Assembly (NCBI GenBank): GCA_028875185.1
Contig: JAPPFH010000131.1
Span: forward strand, 62,001 to 126,000
Direction of reading: 5' to 3'
Source: Chloroflexota bacterium
GTDB lineage: Bacteria > Chloroflexota > Anaerolineae > Aggregatilineales > Phototrophicaceae
Length of the DNA stretch: 64,000 nt
The notes beneath the pieces are model-generated. The model made no database searches. It was given only the letters and a program-made list of their open reading frames with translations, and had not been told where the DNA came from. Made by a program: the position numbers and the translations under genes. Below, piece after piece: positions 1 to 8,179 of the stretch; within the stretch, counting starts at the first letter, position 1; each line of letters starts with the position of its first letter.

Positions 1-1
1 T

Positions 2-250
2 GATGTCACGCAGGGACGGGGCGTCGCCGTCGCTCTTAATGATGTCAACGGCAACGGCAATGCCGCAGCAGCGGATCCGATGGGCGAGATCCGCCGCAAG
101 ATGATGGAAGGCGATACGATCGTCAAAGCGCGCAAACAAGCGAGTTGGCTGGTGGAAAGCGCAATTGCAAGCTTGACGATACTGGATGATTCGCCCGCCA
201 AATCGGCGCTTATTGGACTCGCCCGCCAGGTAGTCGAGCGCGACCGATAA
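2..250 (+). CDS. Polyprenyl (isoprenyl) diphosphate synthase, C-terminal fragment
   Basis: The open frame enters from the left edge and stops at 248-250, so only the last 82 residues are present. The tail reads as an amphipathic helix ending in LARQVVERDR, preceded by ARKQASWLVESAIASL and DDSPAKSALIGLA. That arrangement is typical of the final helices of trans-isoprenyl diphosphate synthases, which extend allylic diphosphates with isopentenyl diphosphate for quinone or carotenoid side chains. The catalytic DDxxD motifs lie outside the window, so neither the chain length made nor the catalytic state can be judged. It is followed after 88 bases by the NAD(P)HX repair gene on the same strand. 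The assignment rests only on the tail pattern. Confidence 0.55.
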   Translation, partial: DVTQGRGVAVALNDVNGNGNAAAADPMGEIRRKMMEGDTIVKARKQASWLVESAIASLTILDDSPAKSALIGLARQVVERDR

Positions 251-338
251 AGGCAAACTCGTTTAGCAGACGCGGGGCGTGTATCATGGCACGCCTTTTC
301 TGTTAGATGACCGACGCCAAAGACCAAAGTGTCAGCCG

Positions 339-1901
339 ATGAAAGTGGCGAGCATAAGCCAAATACGGGAAGTTGAAGCCGCGGCCGACCGTTCGCTGCT
401 GAGCTACGAAGCCATGATGCTTCGTGCCGGCGCCGCAGCCAGCGCGTATTTACAGCAACGCCGCTCGATCACCACCGCGACCCAGATCGCATTTCTGATT
501 GGCAAAGGCAATAATGGCGGCGATGGCCTCGTCATGGCGAATGAATTGGCGCGCTCCACTGGCGCGGACATTCGGCTCTACCTATTGCATCCGCGAGATT
601 CATCCGACAAGCCTTACCAAGCCGCGCGCCGGGCCGGGCTTCCGGTCACATTGGCTGCCGACGATCATGAGGGCCAGCAGCTGGCTGGTCTAATCCATAG
701 CGCCGACATCCTCATTGATGCCGTTCTTGGAATCGGCGCGCGCTTGCCGCTAAGAGGCGAGGCAGCCGTGGCGCTGGAACGGGCAAACGACTGCCTGCGC
801 CAGCGAGCGGCGCGCCCATTCATATTGGCGATAGACTGCCCCAGCGGGATCGACTGCGACACAGGCGAAGCCGACGAATTTGTCATCGCCGCGGACGCAA
901 CGATTACCTTCATCGCTGCCAAGAGGGGGCACTTCACTTTTCCCGCCGCGCGCACTGTCGGCACCCTGGAGATTGATTCTATCGGCATCCCGGACAGTCT
1001 GCCCGAGTTGGATCAGATAAAAGCGAAGGTCGTGGACGCGCGCGCCGCGTCATCGCTATTGCCAGCGCGCCCGCTTGACGGTCATAAAGGCGCCTTCGGC
1101 AAAGTCATGGTGGTGGCTGGTTCACAGCATTACATAGGCGCGGTTGCCCTGGCGGCTGAAGCGGCGTATCGCTCGGGCGCGGGTCTGGTGACTATCGCCA
1201 CAACGCGGCGACTGATTGAATCAGTCGCCGGTACCCTGCGCGAACCCACTTGGCTGCCGTTGCCGGAAATTGACAGCGCGATTGCCGAGAGCGCTGCCAA
1301 CTTGTTGGTTGACGAAGCAGATGGATATGATGCCCTCTTGGCCGGATGTGGCTTGGGGAAACACGAAAGCACGCATGCGTTTCTGCGCCGGTTGCTCGCC
1401 AGCGATAGGCTGCCGGCCTCGGTTTTGGACGCTGACGCGCTCAACCTATTGAGCCAGGACGAGGCCTGGTGGGCGCGCCTGCCATCCGATACGATCATCA
1501 CGCCCCACCCCGGAGAGCTCGCGCGCATGATGAGGCTTAGCGCGAAATCGATCAATGCCGATCGCTGGGCGATTGCGCGTCAATGCGCCGAAGACTGGGA
1601 GCTTGTGATACTGCTCAAAGGCGCGCATACGCTGGCAGCCGCGCCCGACGGGCGAATCGGTGTTCTGCCCTTCAAGACAGACTCTTTAAGCACGGCGGGG
1701 ACCGGTGACATTTTGGCCGGGCTGATTGCCGGATTGCGGGCGCAAGGGCTAAACGCCTTCGAGAGCGCCTGCCTCGGCGCGTATGTACACGGATCGGCTG
1801 GAATAATTGCAGCGGAGGCGATGGGCAACAGCCGCAGCGTTATCGCGGGCGATGTATTGCCTGCTTTAGGCAACGCTTTCGCGGCCTTGGAAATGCCCTA
1901 A
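339..1901 (+). CDS. nnr: Bifunctional NAD(P)H-hydrate epimerase / ADP-dependent NAD(P)H-hydrate dehydratase
   Basis: This enzyme repairs damaged NADH and NADPH. The N-terminal YjeF_N domain (about residues 1-215) epimerises R- and S-NAD(P)HX. The C-terminal ribokinase-like domain (about 230-520) dehydrates the S form using ADP. Visible motifs are GKGNNGGDG in the epimerase, the acidic loop AIDCPSGIDCDTGE, the strand-turn TPHPGELARM and the dehydratase signature TAGTGDILAGLIAGL. The length (520 aa from this start) fits the fused bacterial family. I chose the ATG at 339, because homologues begin with a helix like VASISQIREVE. The longer frame from 279 adds 20 unconserved residues. The 3' end overlaps the convergent small membrane gene by four bases. 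Confidence 0.93.
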   Translation: MKVASISQIREVEAAADRSLLSYEAMMLRAGAAASAYLQQRRSITTATQIAFLIGKGNNGGDGLVMANELARSTGADIRLYLLHPRDSSDKPYQAARRAGLPVTLAADDHEGQQLAGLIHSADILIDAVLGIGARLPLRGEAAVALERANDCLRQRAARPFILAIDCPSGIDCDTGEADEFVIAADATITFIAAKRGHFTFPAARTVGTLEIDSIGIPDSLPELDQIKAKVVDARAASSLLPARPLDGHKGAFGKVMVVAGSQHYIGAVALAAEAAYRSGAGLVTIATTRRLIESVAGTLREPTWLPLPEIDSAIAESAANLLVDEADGYDALLAGCGLGKHESTHAFLRRLLASDRLPASVLDADALNLLSQDEAWWARLPSDTIITPHPGELARMMRLSAKSINADRWAIARQCAEDWELVILLKGAHTLAAAPDGRIGVLPFKTDSLSTAGTGDILAGLIAGLRAQGLNAFESACLGAYVHGSAGIIAAEAMGNSRSVIAGDVLPALGNAFAALEMP

Positions 1902-2122
1902 GAGTCGCTTTCGAGGCGAGAGCGCGCCTGCTGCTTGGCTTCGGCGAGGCTCGCTTGCATCTCCACTTCCGCGGCGCCGGCGCCGAACTGCGTCAGGTCT
2001 TTGCGCCGGACAGCGCCCGTCTGCTTGATGTGCAAGAGCGCGTAAAGCGCACCGACCACTATGCCGATAAGAATGCCGGCGAAGGTCATGCTATCATCCA
2101 ACTCAGGAAGTTTGACGCTCAT
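1898..2122 (-). CDS. Small single-pass membrane protein, unknown function
   Basis: A 74-residue protein with one predicted membrane helix near the N terminus (FAGILIGIVVGALYALLHI), then a charged, probably helical tail rich in Ala, Glu, Lys and Arg. The start at 2122 is preceded by GGAG at an eight-base distance, which favours it over the longer frame from 2158. It overlaps the end of the upstream membrane gene by 20 bases, so the two are probably translated together as the last members of a three-gene operon read leftward from about 2890. The layout resembles YtxH-like small membrane proteins, but I see no diagnostic residue and give no function. Confidence 0.6.
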   Translation of the reverse strand: MSVKLPELDDSMTFAGILIGIVVGALYALLHIKQTGAVRRKDLTQFGAGAAEVEMQASLAEAKQQARSRLESDS

Positions 2123-2606
2123 CTTTGCGCTCCGAGACGGGTCCATCCGTCGCCACAAGATTGCGGATGCGAATCAGTTCGCGCAAAAAGGCGAGCAAAC
2201 CCGAGAGAAAACTCTTGATCTGAATTATTGGATCGACCGCGTTGCTGTTTATGAATTGCGCTGTTGCTTTGCTTAGGCGCGTCGTCTCCCTAGCGTTGTC
2301 AATAATCGGCTTCACTTCTGTCTTAAGCATGATAAAGAAACCGGCCGCTTGCAGCATCAAGATTGCCAGCGCGGCAACTACCAGTATCGATTCCAGAATG
2401 AGAATCAGCAAGAATATGTCACGGAAGATTCGGATGACGGGCGCCCATGTTTCCGCGGCGGTGAGCGCGGCTACCAACGCGGCGCCAAAGAGAATCAGAA
2501 TGCTCAAGACACCCAGAATTGTGGACAGCCTAATTAGTCGAGTGATTTTTGTACCGGTGGAGCTGCCCGCGTCCGCAGCTCGCGAGCTCTCCTGGTTTTC
2601 GGTCAT
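2103..2606 (-). CDS. Membrane protein with two hydrophobic segments, unknown function
   Basis: A protein of about 167 residues. After a polar N terminus there are two long hydrophobic helices (LSTILGVLSILILFGAALVAAL and a segment rich in Leu and Ile around DIFLLILILESILVVAALAIL). A soluble helical region follows with TEVKPIIDNARETTRLSKATAQF, a pattern seen in DUF948-like envelope proteins. Translation may start at the ATG at 2606, or at the TTG at 2612 that overlaps the TGA of the preceding gene (2611-2609). The tight packing with both neighbours indicates one transcript. I do not recognise a specific family, and the function is unknown. Confidence 0.6.
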   Translation of the reverse strand: MTENQESSRAADAGSSTGTKITRLIRLSTILGVLSILILFGAALVAALTAAETWAPVIRIFRDIFLLILILESILVVAALAILMLQAAGFFIMLKTEVKPIIDNARETTRLSKATAQFINSNAVDPIIQIKSFLSGLLAFLRELIRIRNLVATDGPVSERKDERQTS

Positions 2607-2608
2607 GG

Positions 2609-2887
2609 TCAACGCCGCGACACCGGGCTTGAGGGCTTGGCGGTTAGCGCATGGGCAAAAATAAGCAGTCCGACTGCCGTGATGGAAGCGGGCAAAAGAT
2701 GAATCACGCCAATTTTAAGTATATTGACTGCCAGATAGCCGCCGATGTATTGCCCCAGCAGGAAACCGACCCAACTCGTGACAACAAAAAGCACCATACG
2801 GCGCGCGTCTCCTCCCAGGATGACGTGGAATCCCAGACCATACATGGTGGCGATAACGAAGGCAAAGATGAATACGGGGTTTGGCAT
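2609..2887 (-). CDS. Small integral membrane protein, unknown function
   Basis: A 92-residue, strongly hydrophobic protein with about three predicted membrane helices: VFIFAFVIATMYGLGFHVIL, MVLFVVTSWVGFLLGQYIGGYL and IHLLPASITAVGLLIFAHAL. The ends are short and charged. It is the first gene of a leftward operon of three small membrane proteins and is separated from the divergent SRPBCC gene by about 90 bases. No catalytic or metal-binding residues are evident. Its gene-neighbour logic, small envelope proteins translated together, is all that can be said. Confidence 0.6.
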   Translation of the reverse strand: MPNPVFIFAFVIATMYGLGFHVILGGDARRMVLFVVTSWVGFLLGQYIGGYLAVNILKIGVIHLLPASITAVGLLIFAHALTAKPSSPVSRR

Positions 2888-2892
2888 GAAAG

Positions 2893-2920
2893 TTGCGGTT
2901 CAGTTATCCAATGATAAAAT
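2893..2920 (+). promoter_or_regulatory. Candidate sigma-70 promoter of the SRPBCC gene
   Basis: TTGCGG at 2893-2898, a 16-base spacer, then TAAAAT at 2915-2920. It lies 56 bases before the ATG at 2976, in the divergent gap. The -35 is only moderate. Confidence 0.4.
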
Positions 2921-2975
2921 CTTATATTAGTGTAGCATAAGGCGTACGTCCAGTCACGTCTACGCGGCTCTTATC

Positions 2976-4151
2976 ATGAACGTCATCGACCTCGAAATAT
3001 TGATTCCCGCGTCACCGGAATTCATTTGGCGTTTCATGGGAGACTTGGCTGCTATTCCTCAATGGTACGAAGATGTGGTCTCAATTTCATTTCTCTCGAC
3101 ACAGCGCGAGGGGCGGGGAACGCGTTGGCGCCATTCCACTGCGCGCGGCAACGATGTCATTGTAGAAGTCAGCGCCTGGTACGACACGCTGGGCTACGAG
3201 TACCGCGTTGTCGGCAGCGCGTCTTACAGCGAAAACCAGGGCCGGCTGCGATTGCAAGAAGTCACCGACGGCACCTTGGTTCGCTGGACCTTTCAATATG
3301 AGGCGGCTGGCGTGCTGGGCGGTATCCGCAACGCGATGCGCCTTAAGCGCGGCACAACCAACCAGATCCAGGACAGCCTGCGAAATCTGCACCAGTTGAT
3401 TATGCAGGAATCTGGCGGCATCTCGACACATGAAGCAAAAGCGAGCATGCAAGACGCGCCCGATGTCGAAGAGCGATTAAGCTATCAGCCGCGCCATCCA
3501 TCCGCCTTTCGCGACGAGGAGCTCGAAGCGCCGGGCGATGACACCTCGCTTACCGAGCGTATTCCGCTTTCGTTTGAATTGGAGTTGGAAGGCGAAATCG
3601 AATCGCCTGTGGTCGATAGCGACACCAAGCCGAATCCCGTTGTGTTAGGCGCGGGCGAAGAACTGATTCCAGACATCGAAGCTGAAACCAAGCTGGACGA
3701 TACCAAGCCGGTAGAAGTCGAAACCTTGCTCGCCGATATTCGGCCGCAAGAGATTGCTAGACCAGAACCTGAACCCGAACCAGCGGCGGAGGAGCGGAGG
3801 GCGCCAGACCCGATCGACAAACCACAGCCGTCAATGGCGAGTGACGCGGCCGAACCGGCCGGCGATTCCTCGCAATTGAGCGTCTTCGAAATATTTGGCT
3901 TGCAGCGGCCCAGCGAAGCGAAAGCGCTGGCGGAGACCGAAGAGAAGGCAGTCAGTGAGCGAGCGGCAGAATCCCCGGGGCGAGAACGGCGGTTAGCGCC
4001 AAACGTTGAAGCGCGTGCTCTCGAGGCCGACGACAGGGCGCCGGAAACGGGGCTGGCACAAGCGAGTGATCAACGGGCGCATGATGGGATGATCGCTGGA
4101 TGGCGACGCAGCGCGCGCAGGAAAAAAGCGCAAATTCGTTCAAATACCTGA
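2976..4151 (+). CDS. SRPBCC-fold (polyketide cyclase / START-like) protein with long acidic tail
   Basis: The first 145 residues form a START-like or SRPBCC domain. It begins with the strand VIDLEILIPASPEFIWRFMGD, has the typical PQWYED helix turn, and ends with a long helix (NQIQDSLRNLHQLI). Such domains make a hydrophobic cavity for lipids or aromatic ligands, but ligand and catalysis are unknown here. Residues 150-391 are low in hydrophobics and rich in Glu, Asp, Pro and Ala (for example RPEPEPEPAAEERRAP), so probably disordered, ending in a basic patch RRSARRKKAQIR. The basic C terminus after an acidic linker may contact nucleic acid or membrane; this is inference. The gene stands alone between a divergent membrane operon and a convergent tRNA. 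Confidence 0.7.
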   Translation: MNVIDLEILIPASPEFIWRFMGDLAAIPQWYEDVVSISFLSTQREGRGTRWRHSTARGNDVIVEVSAWYDTLGYEYRVVGSASYSENQGRLRLQEVTDGTLVRWTFQYEAAGVLGGIRNAMRLKRGTTNQIQDSLRNLHQLIMQESGGISTHEAKASMQDAPDVEERLSYQPRHPSAFRDEELEAPGDDTSLTERIPLSFELELEGEIESPVVDSDTKPNPVVLGAGEELIPDIEAETKLDDTKPVEVETLLADIRPQEIARPEPEPEPAAEERRAPDPIDKPQPSMASDAAEPAGDSSQLSVFEIFGLQRPSEAKALAETEEKAVSERAAESPGRERRLAPNVEARALEADDRAPETGLAQASDQRAHDGMIAGWRRSARRKKAQIRSNT

Positions 4152-4253
4152 TCGTTGATCGGGCAACGCCCTGTCGCGCTTAAGCGCCGTAAGCGGTTTG
4201 TGGGCAAAGGACAATGCCTTTGGCATGCGCAGGTGTAATGTCGATTTTCGTTG

Positions 4254-4326
4254 GGTGGATGAAGGGGCTCGAACCCTCAACCGCCTGAACCACAATCAGG
4301 TGCTCTGCCATTGAGCTACATCCACC
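4254..4326 (-). tRNA. tRNA-His (GTG anticodon)
   Basis: The reverse strand folds as a full cloverleaf. The acceptor helix GTGGATG/CATCCAC is extended by an encoded G at -1 facing C73, the hallmark of tRNA-His. The D arm is TAGCTCAATGGCAGAGC. The anticodon stem CCTGA/TCAGG encloses loop TTGTGGT with anticodon GTG. The T arm is GAGGG-TTCGAGC-CCCTT. The 3' CCA is not encoded, since CAA follows C73, so it must be added by the CCA-adding enzyme (a cca gene lies at 44147-45577). Confidence 0.95.
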
Positions 4327-4345
4327 ATGCTCGTTCCTTAATATA

Positions 4346-5041
4346 TCACGATACTCGCGCCATATCCAGATTGTGATTATGGTCTTCGAGAGCCGCCCCG
4401 CCAGACTTCGTTAGCATCACAGTCTGTACCAAGCTGCCATCCAATAACGTCGTGTGCGCTCTAGCCGACATGCCAACCACTTGGAAAAGCGCCAGAAGTT
4501 TAGAGTCCGACAAGGGGCTGTAGGCTTGCCCGCTCAGAAGGTAAAGGCAACGGATGAATTGCGTTTGCAGACCGGCGCCAGCCAGCGTTCCAGAGAGCAC
4601 GATGACGGCCGACGCGTCGCGCTTCAAAACGCGCAGTATTTCCTTCAATGTTTGATGCTCAAAGATGAACGTGGTGGGAAAGGTACAGACGAGGCTGGCT
4701 ACAGAATCGGACGGTATCGGCAAATGGCGCGCCTCGCCCCGCAAAAGCAAGGTACTCAGTCCAGCGCGCGCAAGTTTCTGTTGAGCGAGCCTGCCCATGC
4801 TGCTGGACAGATCCAGCGCAGCCGTGCGATAACCGGCATTCAAAAGATCGAGTTGCAGGTCGCCGGTCCCGTGCGCCAATTCCAGAACGAGACCCGCTTC
4901 AGGGGGCGGCAAGAAGGGAAAGACAGCTCGCTGCCAGCTTCGCCAATTGCCGAGTGAAACCAACCGGCTCACCCTGTCATAGATGAAAGCCATATCGTTG
5001 TAGAGCAACCGGAATCCGAATCGGCGGATTCGGTTCAGCAT
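4346..5041 (-). CDS. Class I SAM-dependent methyltransferase (UbiE-like)
   Basis: A 231-residue Rossmann methyltransferase. The N-terminal helix NDMAFIYDRVSRLVSLGNW resembles the lead-in of UbiE/MenG enzymes. Motif I is LELAHGTGDLQLDLL, the acidic end of strand 2 is AALDLSSSM, and motif IV lies around SLVCTFPTTFIF. The SAM-binding pattern is clear; the substrate is not. I start it at the ATG at 5041, because this codon overlaps the stop of the upstream glycerophosphodiesterase by seven bases, giving translational coupling. The longer open frame to 5176 lies wholly inside that neighbour. It is the last protein gene of the suf-led leftward block, just before tRNA-His. Confidence 0.8.
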   Translation of the reverse strand: MLNRIRRFGFRLLYNDMAFIYDRVSRLVSLGNWRSWQRAVFPFLPPPEAGLVLELAHGTGDLQLDLLNAGYRTAALDLSSSMGRLAQQKLARAGLSTLLLRGEARHLPIPSDSVASLVCTFPTTFIFEHQTLKEILRVLKRDASAVIVLSGTLAGAGLQTQFIRCLYLLSGQAYSPLSDSKLLALFQVVGMSARAHTTLLDGSLVQTVMLTKSGGAALEDHNHNLDMARVS

Positions 5042-5793
5042 GGCTGCAGCGCGCTTATGATACGACCGGGTTCGTCGGTCATGATGACATTTACGCCGAG
5101 TCGCTTGAGCCGCAGCGCGCGCTCTACATCGTTGACCGTCCAAACATTGACGAAATATCCATGCGCGCGCGCCCACTTCATGTACCCCTCGTCGACCATG
5201 TCGTGCCGTGGGTGACGCGCTTCGTGCCTCAGCTCATTCAGCGGGAGATAATGCGAGGCGGGCATGTCCGGCACATAGAGATAGCCTTGCATCACCGTCG
5301 GCATCACTGGCCTTATGCGCCTTAAGACAAAGGGATCGAAACAGGAGACGATGATTCGCTCGCTAATATTGTGGCGTTGAATGCAATCGGCGAGCCGCTT
5401 ATCCAAGCGATCGACCTGGGCGCGCGAAGCCTTTATCTCGACATTTATGAGCAAAGCGCGGCCGAAGCCGTCGAATACTTCGTCTAAAGTGGGAATCCGC
5501 TCGCCCGCGAAACGCTTTGAAAACCAGGCGCCGGCGTCTAATCGCTTGAGTTCCGCCAAGTTCAAATCGGCAACACGTCCTCGCCCGTCAGTGGTTGCGT
5601 CAACCGTTTCGTCATGAACGACAACAAGCTGCCCATCGCGCGACAACTGGACATCCAGCTCGATTCCATCGGCGCCCTGCTTTCGAGCGCGCTCAAATGC
5701 GGCGAGGGTATTCATAGGCGCCTGCGCCATCGCGCCCCGGTGGCCGAAGACGAGCGTCTCTCCCGCGCTCATGGCTTCGCGCATCGCGCGCAT
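5035..5793 (-). CDS. Glycerophosphodiester phosphodiesterase
   Basis: A TIM-barrel GDPD that hydrolyses deacylated phospholipids to an alcohol and glycerol 3-phosphate. The catalytic signature is seen as FGHRGAMAQAPMNTLAAF (first His-Arg), GIELDVQLSRDGQLVVVHD (metal Glu and Asp, second His) and the later INVEIKA (metal Glu). The C-terminal strands VNVWTVND and GVNVIMTDEP are typical. No signal peptide, so it is predicted cytoplasmic. Start is uncertain: TTG at 5817 and ATGs at 5793, 5784 and 5772 are in frame, none with a strong SD. It lies six or more bases after the Rieske gene and overlaps the methyltransferase gene. Confidence 0.9.
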   Translation of the reverse strand: MRAMREAMSAGETLVFGHRGAMAQAPMNTLAAFERARKQGADGIELDVQLSRDGQLVVVHDETVDATTDGRGRVADLNLAELKRLDAGAWFSKRFAGERIPTLDEVFDGFGRALLINVEIKASRAQVDRLDKRLADCIQRHNISERIIVSCFDPFVLRRIRPVMPTVMQGYLYVPDMPASHYLPLNELRHEARHPRHDMVDEGYMKWARAHGYFVNVWTVNDVERALRLKRLGVNVIMTDEPGRIISALQPC

Positions 5794-5822
5794 TTTATTG
5801 GCGCCAGTCGAGGACAATTGCG

Positions 5823-6149
5823 CTAAATGAAGATTTGTACATCATCGCCCTCGACGCGCGTTTCAAACCAGGACACATCGATTTCCGCCGGGCTGCGCGT
5901 CGCCGCGCCATTGCGCAAATCAAAGCGGCCGCCATGACGCGGGCATTCGATTTCGTGGCCGATTATCTTGCTAGGGCGGTCTTGCAGGTCGAAAGCCAAT
6001 ACATTGCCATCATGGGTGCAAAGGTCTTCAATCGCGTAGACCATTCCGCCGACATTGAATACAGCAATCCAGCGGTTGTTGACACCGAAGACTTCGCGCT
6101 GCCCTGGCGGCAACTCATCAATGGAACAAAGCGTCACCCATTCAGCCAT
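5823..6149 (-). CDS. Rieske [2Fe-2S] ferredoxin (non-haem oxygenase/nitrite reductase small-subunit type)
   Basis: A 108-residue soluble Rieske domain. Cluster ligands are in CTHDG (Cys44, His46) and CPRHGGRFDL (Cys69, His72), the spacing and short loop of bacterial NirD/BphF-like ferredoxins rather than membrane cytochrome bc1 proteins, and there is no membrane anchor. The start at 6149 is set by an excellent SD, AAGGAGG, five bases upstream; it also overlaps the sufU stop by eight bases. Homologous ferredoxins are often encoded next to sufU in suf operons, so it may serve as an electron donor or client of Fe-S assembly; this role is inferred from position. Confidence 0.9.
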   Translation of the reverse strand: MAEWVTLCSIDELPPGQREVFGVNNRWIAVFNVGGMVYAIEDLCTHDGNVLAFDLQDRPSKIIGHEIECPRHGGRFDLRNGAATRSPAEIDVSWFETRVEGDDVQIFI

Positions 6150-6561
6150 CGCTGCCTCCTTCAACCTCAATCAGCCGCCACTGTTGATCGCCCGCCGCCC
6201 CAGACGCGCCAACAACCAGCGCCTTCAGCGGCAATAACGCGCATTTCACGCGATTGACGCTCAAGCGCAGCCCGATATTGTCGAGAAGCTGCTGCTTGTC
6301 AATCTTGCGCGCCTCGACGAGCTTCATCCCAATGAGTTCCTCGCCGAACATGGATGCCGAGGCCAGGCAGATGGCGCAGCCTTCGCCATCCCAGCCCACC
6401 TCCGTGATGCGGCCAGCTTCGTCCAGGCGCAAGGTCAAGCGCAGCCGATCGCCGCAAAGCGGGTTGGACTCTTCGTGATCAAAGTCGTTCGGCTTGAGCA
6501 ATGCCCAATTGCGCTGATTACGCGCATGATCCAAGATAAGCTCGCGATACATGTCTTCCAT
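6142..6561 (-). CDS. sufU: SufU-type Fe-S scaffold / sulfur-transfer protein
   Basis: The zinc-dependent sulfurtransferase SufU takes persulfide sulfur from the cysteine desulfurase SufS and passes it to the SufBCD complex. The four expected zinc or active-site residues are visible: Cys36 and Asp38 in NPLCGD, Cys62 in GEGCAIC, and a late Cys in VKCALLPLKAL. Length (139 aa) is normal. I start at ATG 6561 (MEDMYRELILDH), since family members begin with the YRELILDH helix. The gap back to sufD is 143 bases and holds a perfect TATAAT (6617-6612, reverse strand) with a poor -35, so a weak internal promoter is possible. Its partner SufS is not found anywhere in the window. Confidence 0.92.
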   Translation of the reverse strand: MEDMYRELILDHARNQRNWALLKPNDFDHEESNPLCGDRLRLTLRLDEAGRITEVGWDGEGCAICLASASMFGEELIGMKLVEARKIDKQQLLDNIGLRLSVNRVKCALLPLKALVVGASGAAGDQQWRLIEVEGGSDG

Positions 6562-6704
6562 GATTGGCAGCTCTCGCCACGTCAGAAGCGCACCCTGGGG
6601 ACGCACCTTGAATTATATCGCTTTAGCCCCGCCCGTCTACAGAATTCAGGGCGAATTGGCTTCACAAGGAGGGGATGCCGCCGGCGTCACCAACTAGCAA
6701 GCGC

Positions 6705-8039
6705 CTAGCCGATTATCTTCGCCTCGATTTCGTTCATAAGGCGTCGGCGAACGCGCTCAAAGGGGATGCGCTGCAGCAATTCGTCGAAGAAGCCCTCGAT
6801 GATCATGAGCTGCGCTTGGGGACGCGTGATGCCGCGGCTCATCAGATAGTAGATGGGTTCTTCTTCGAGCGTGCCGAAGGTCGCCGCATGCGAGCAGGCG
6901 ACGTCATCCGCTTCGATTTCCAAGCCAGGAATGCTGTCCATGCGCGCCTCGTTGCTGAGCAGCAGATTGCGGCAGACTTGGTATCCGTCAATTCGCTGCA
7001 TCTGGGGGAGCGATTTGATCATGCCTTGCCAGAGCGTCCGCGCGCGATCGCGAGCGGCGCCCTTGAACAAGAGGTCGGTATTGGTCAGCGGCGCATGGTG
7101 ATTCTGCTGCGTGTCGAGGTCGAAGAACTGATCCCTATCGGCGAAGAAAAACCCGCTCACGCGCGCGCTGGCGCCGGTCCCCACCGCATCCACCTCAATG
7201 AAGGCTTTGGTTAGCCGACTGCCCATGACCCCGTTGACCCAATCAAGTTGGGCGTCGCGGCCGACTATGCCGCGCTGATGGCTGAACTCAAAGGTCTCGC
7301 GATTCCAATCTTGCAGCGAGACATATCGTAAATTGCCGGCATCGCCGACTATTAGCTCGGTAGCGCCAATATACGCCGATTGCGCAGCCGATTCCGCCGA
7401 AGCGTATTCGACCTGCATCGTCGCCTGGGCATTGTCTTCCGCGACGACCAGAACATGACCCAGCGCCGCGCCGGCGCGCGTACTATAACAGACTACATGC
7501 AGCGGAAGTTCAGCAATCTTGCCTCGCGGCACATAAGCGAATACACCGTAATCCCAGAGCGCGGCATGCAAGGCGGCGAATTTACCATCAGCCGGCCTTA
7601 CCGCTCGCGTCATAAGATGCGGCTCCACCAGCGTTTCATGTTCACGCGCGGCTGTTTGCAGGTCGGTGAATATCACGCCTTGCCGGCAAAGTTCGTCAGC
7701 CAGCTCCGACCGAACCACCTTTCCATCGACAATCACCAGCAGACCGCCCTGTTCGTCGCCAGTAAGCGGCGCCAGATTTTTCCCTGGCACAGCGGCCGCT
7801 GTGGCGCCGTTTGCCTGGGTCAGGCGCTCGGCTTCGTCCCAGCGGATGTGTCGATAGTCAGTCCGCCGCCATTCCTCCTCTTGATAAGGCATTGGCGTAT
7901 CTTGGTATATCGCCCATGCTGCCGCCCGCCGCGCCCGCAGCCATTGCGGCTCGTCATGCGCGTCGCTTAGGGCATGAACATCAGCCAGGGTATAGCTCGG
8001 CGCTTGCGGAAGCGCGGACCGTCTGCGAATTACTGCCAC
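6705..8039 (-). CDS. sufD: Fe-S cluster assembly protein SufD
   Basis: SufD forms a heterodimer with SufB in the SufBC2D scaffold. The right-handed beta-helix core and the C-terminal helical region are recognisable: QNHHAPLTNTDLLFKG, then GIEIEADDV-type sequence (here GLEIEADDVACSHAATFG) and SRGITRPQAQLMIIEGFFDELL. The conserved His of CSHAATFG, which helps build the nascent cluster, is present. I place the start at GTG 8039: AAGGAG sits seven bases before it, whereas the longer frame from 8102 runs into a palindromic repeat element. Product 444 aa, normal for SufD. A 140-base gap holding that repeat separates it from sufB. Confidence 0.93.
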   Translation of the reverse strand: MAVIRRRSALPQAPSYTLADVHALSDAHDEPQWLRARRAAAWAIYQDTPMPYQEEEWRRTDYRHIRWDEAERLTQANGATAAAVPGKNLAPLTGDEQGGLLVIVDGKVVRSELADELCRQGVIFTDLQTAAREHETLVEPHLMTRAVRPADGKFAALHAALWDYGVFAYVPRGKIAELPLHVVCYSTRAGAALGHVLVVAEDNAQATMQVEYASAESAAQSAYIGATELIVGDAGNLRYVSLQDWNRETFEFSHQRGIVGRDAQLDWVNGVMGSRLTKAFIEVDAVGTGASARVSGFFFADRDQFFDLDTQQNHHAPLTNTDLLFKGAARDRARTLWQGMIKSLPQMQRIDGYQVCRNLLLSNEARMDSIPGLEIEADDVACSHAATFGTLEEEPIYYLMSRGITRPQAQLMIIEGFFDELLQRIPFERVRRRLMNEIEAKIIG

Positions 8040-8066
8040 GTGTGTTCTCCTTAGGTAAATCAGATT

Positions 8067-8142
8067 CGTAGGGGCGACTTGCCAAGTCGCCCGCAAACTC
8101 ATTTGGTCTGCGCGGCGGGAGACCAGGTTGGCCGCCCCTACG
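8067..8142. repeat. Palindromic element with GTAGGGGCG ends (copy 1)
   Basis: The outer arms CGTAGGGGCG (8067-8076) and CGCCCCTACG (8133-8142) are perfectly complementary. Inside are two further stems: GGGCGACTT/AAGTCGCCC with a three-base loop, and TGGTCT/AGACCA. The whole could form a three-way junction. It lies between sufB and sufD in the operon. Related elements occur at 32121-32167 and 37507-37674. Confidence 0.75.
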
Positions 8143-8179
8143 AGTTCCGCATGTGCGGGAAGAATGCTAGGGTGGGCGC

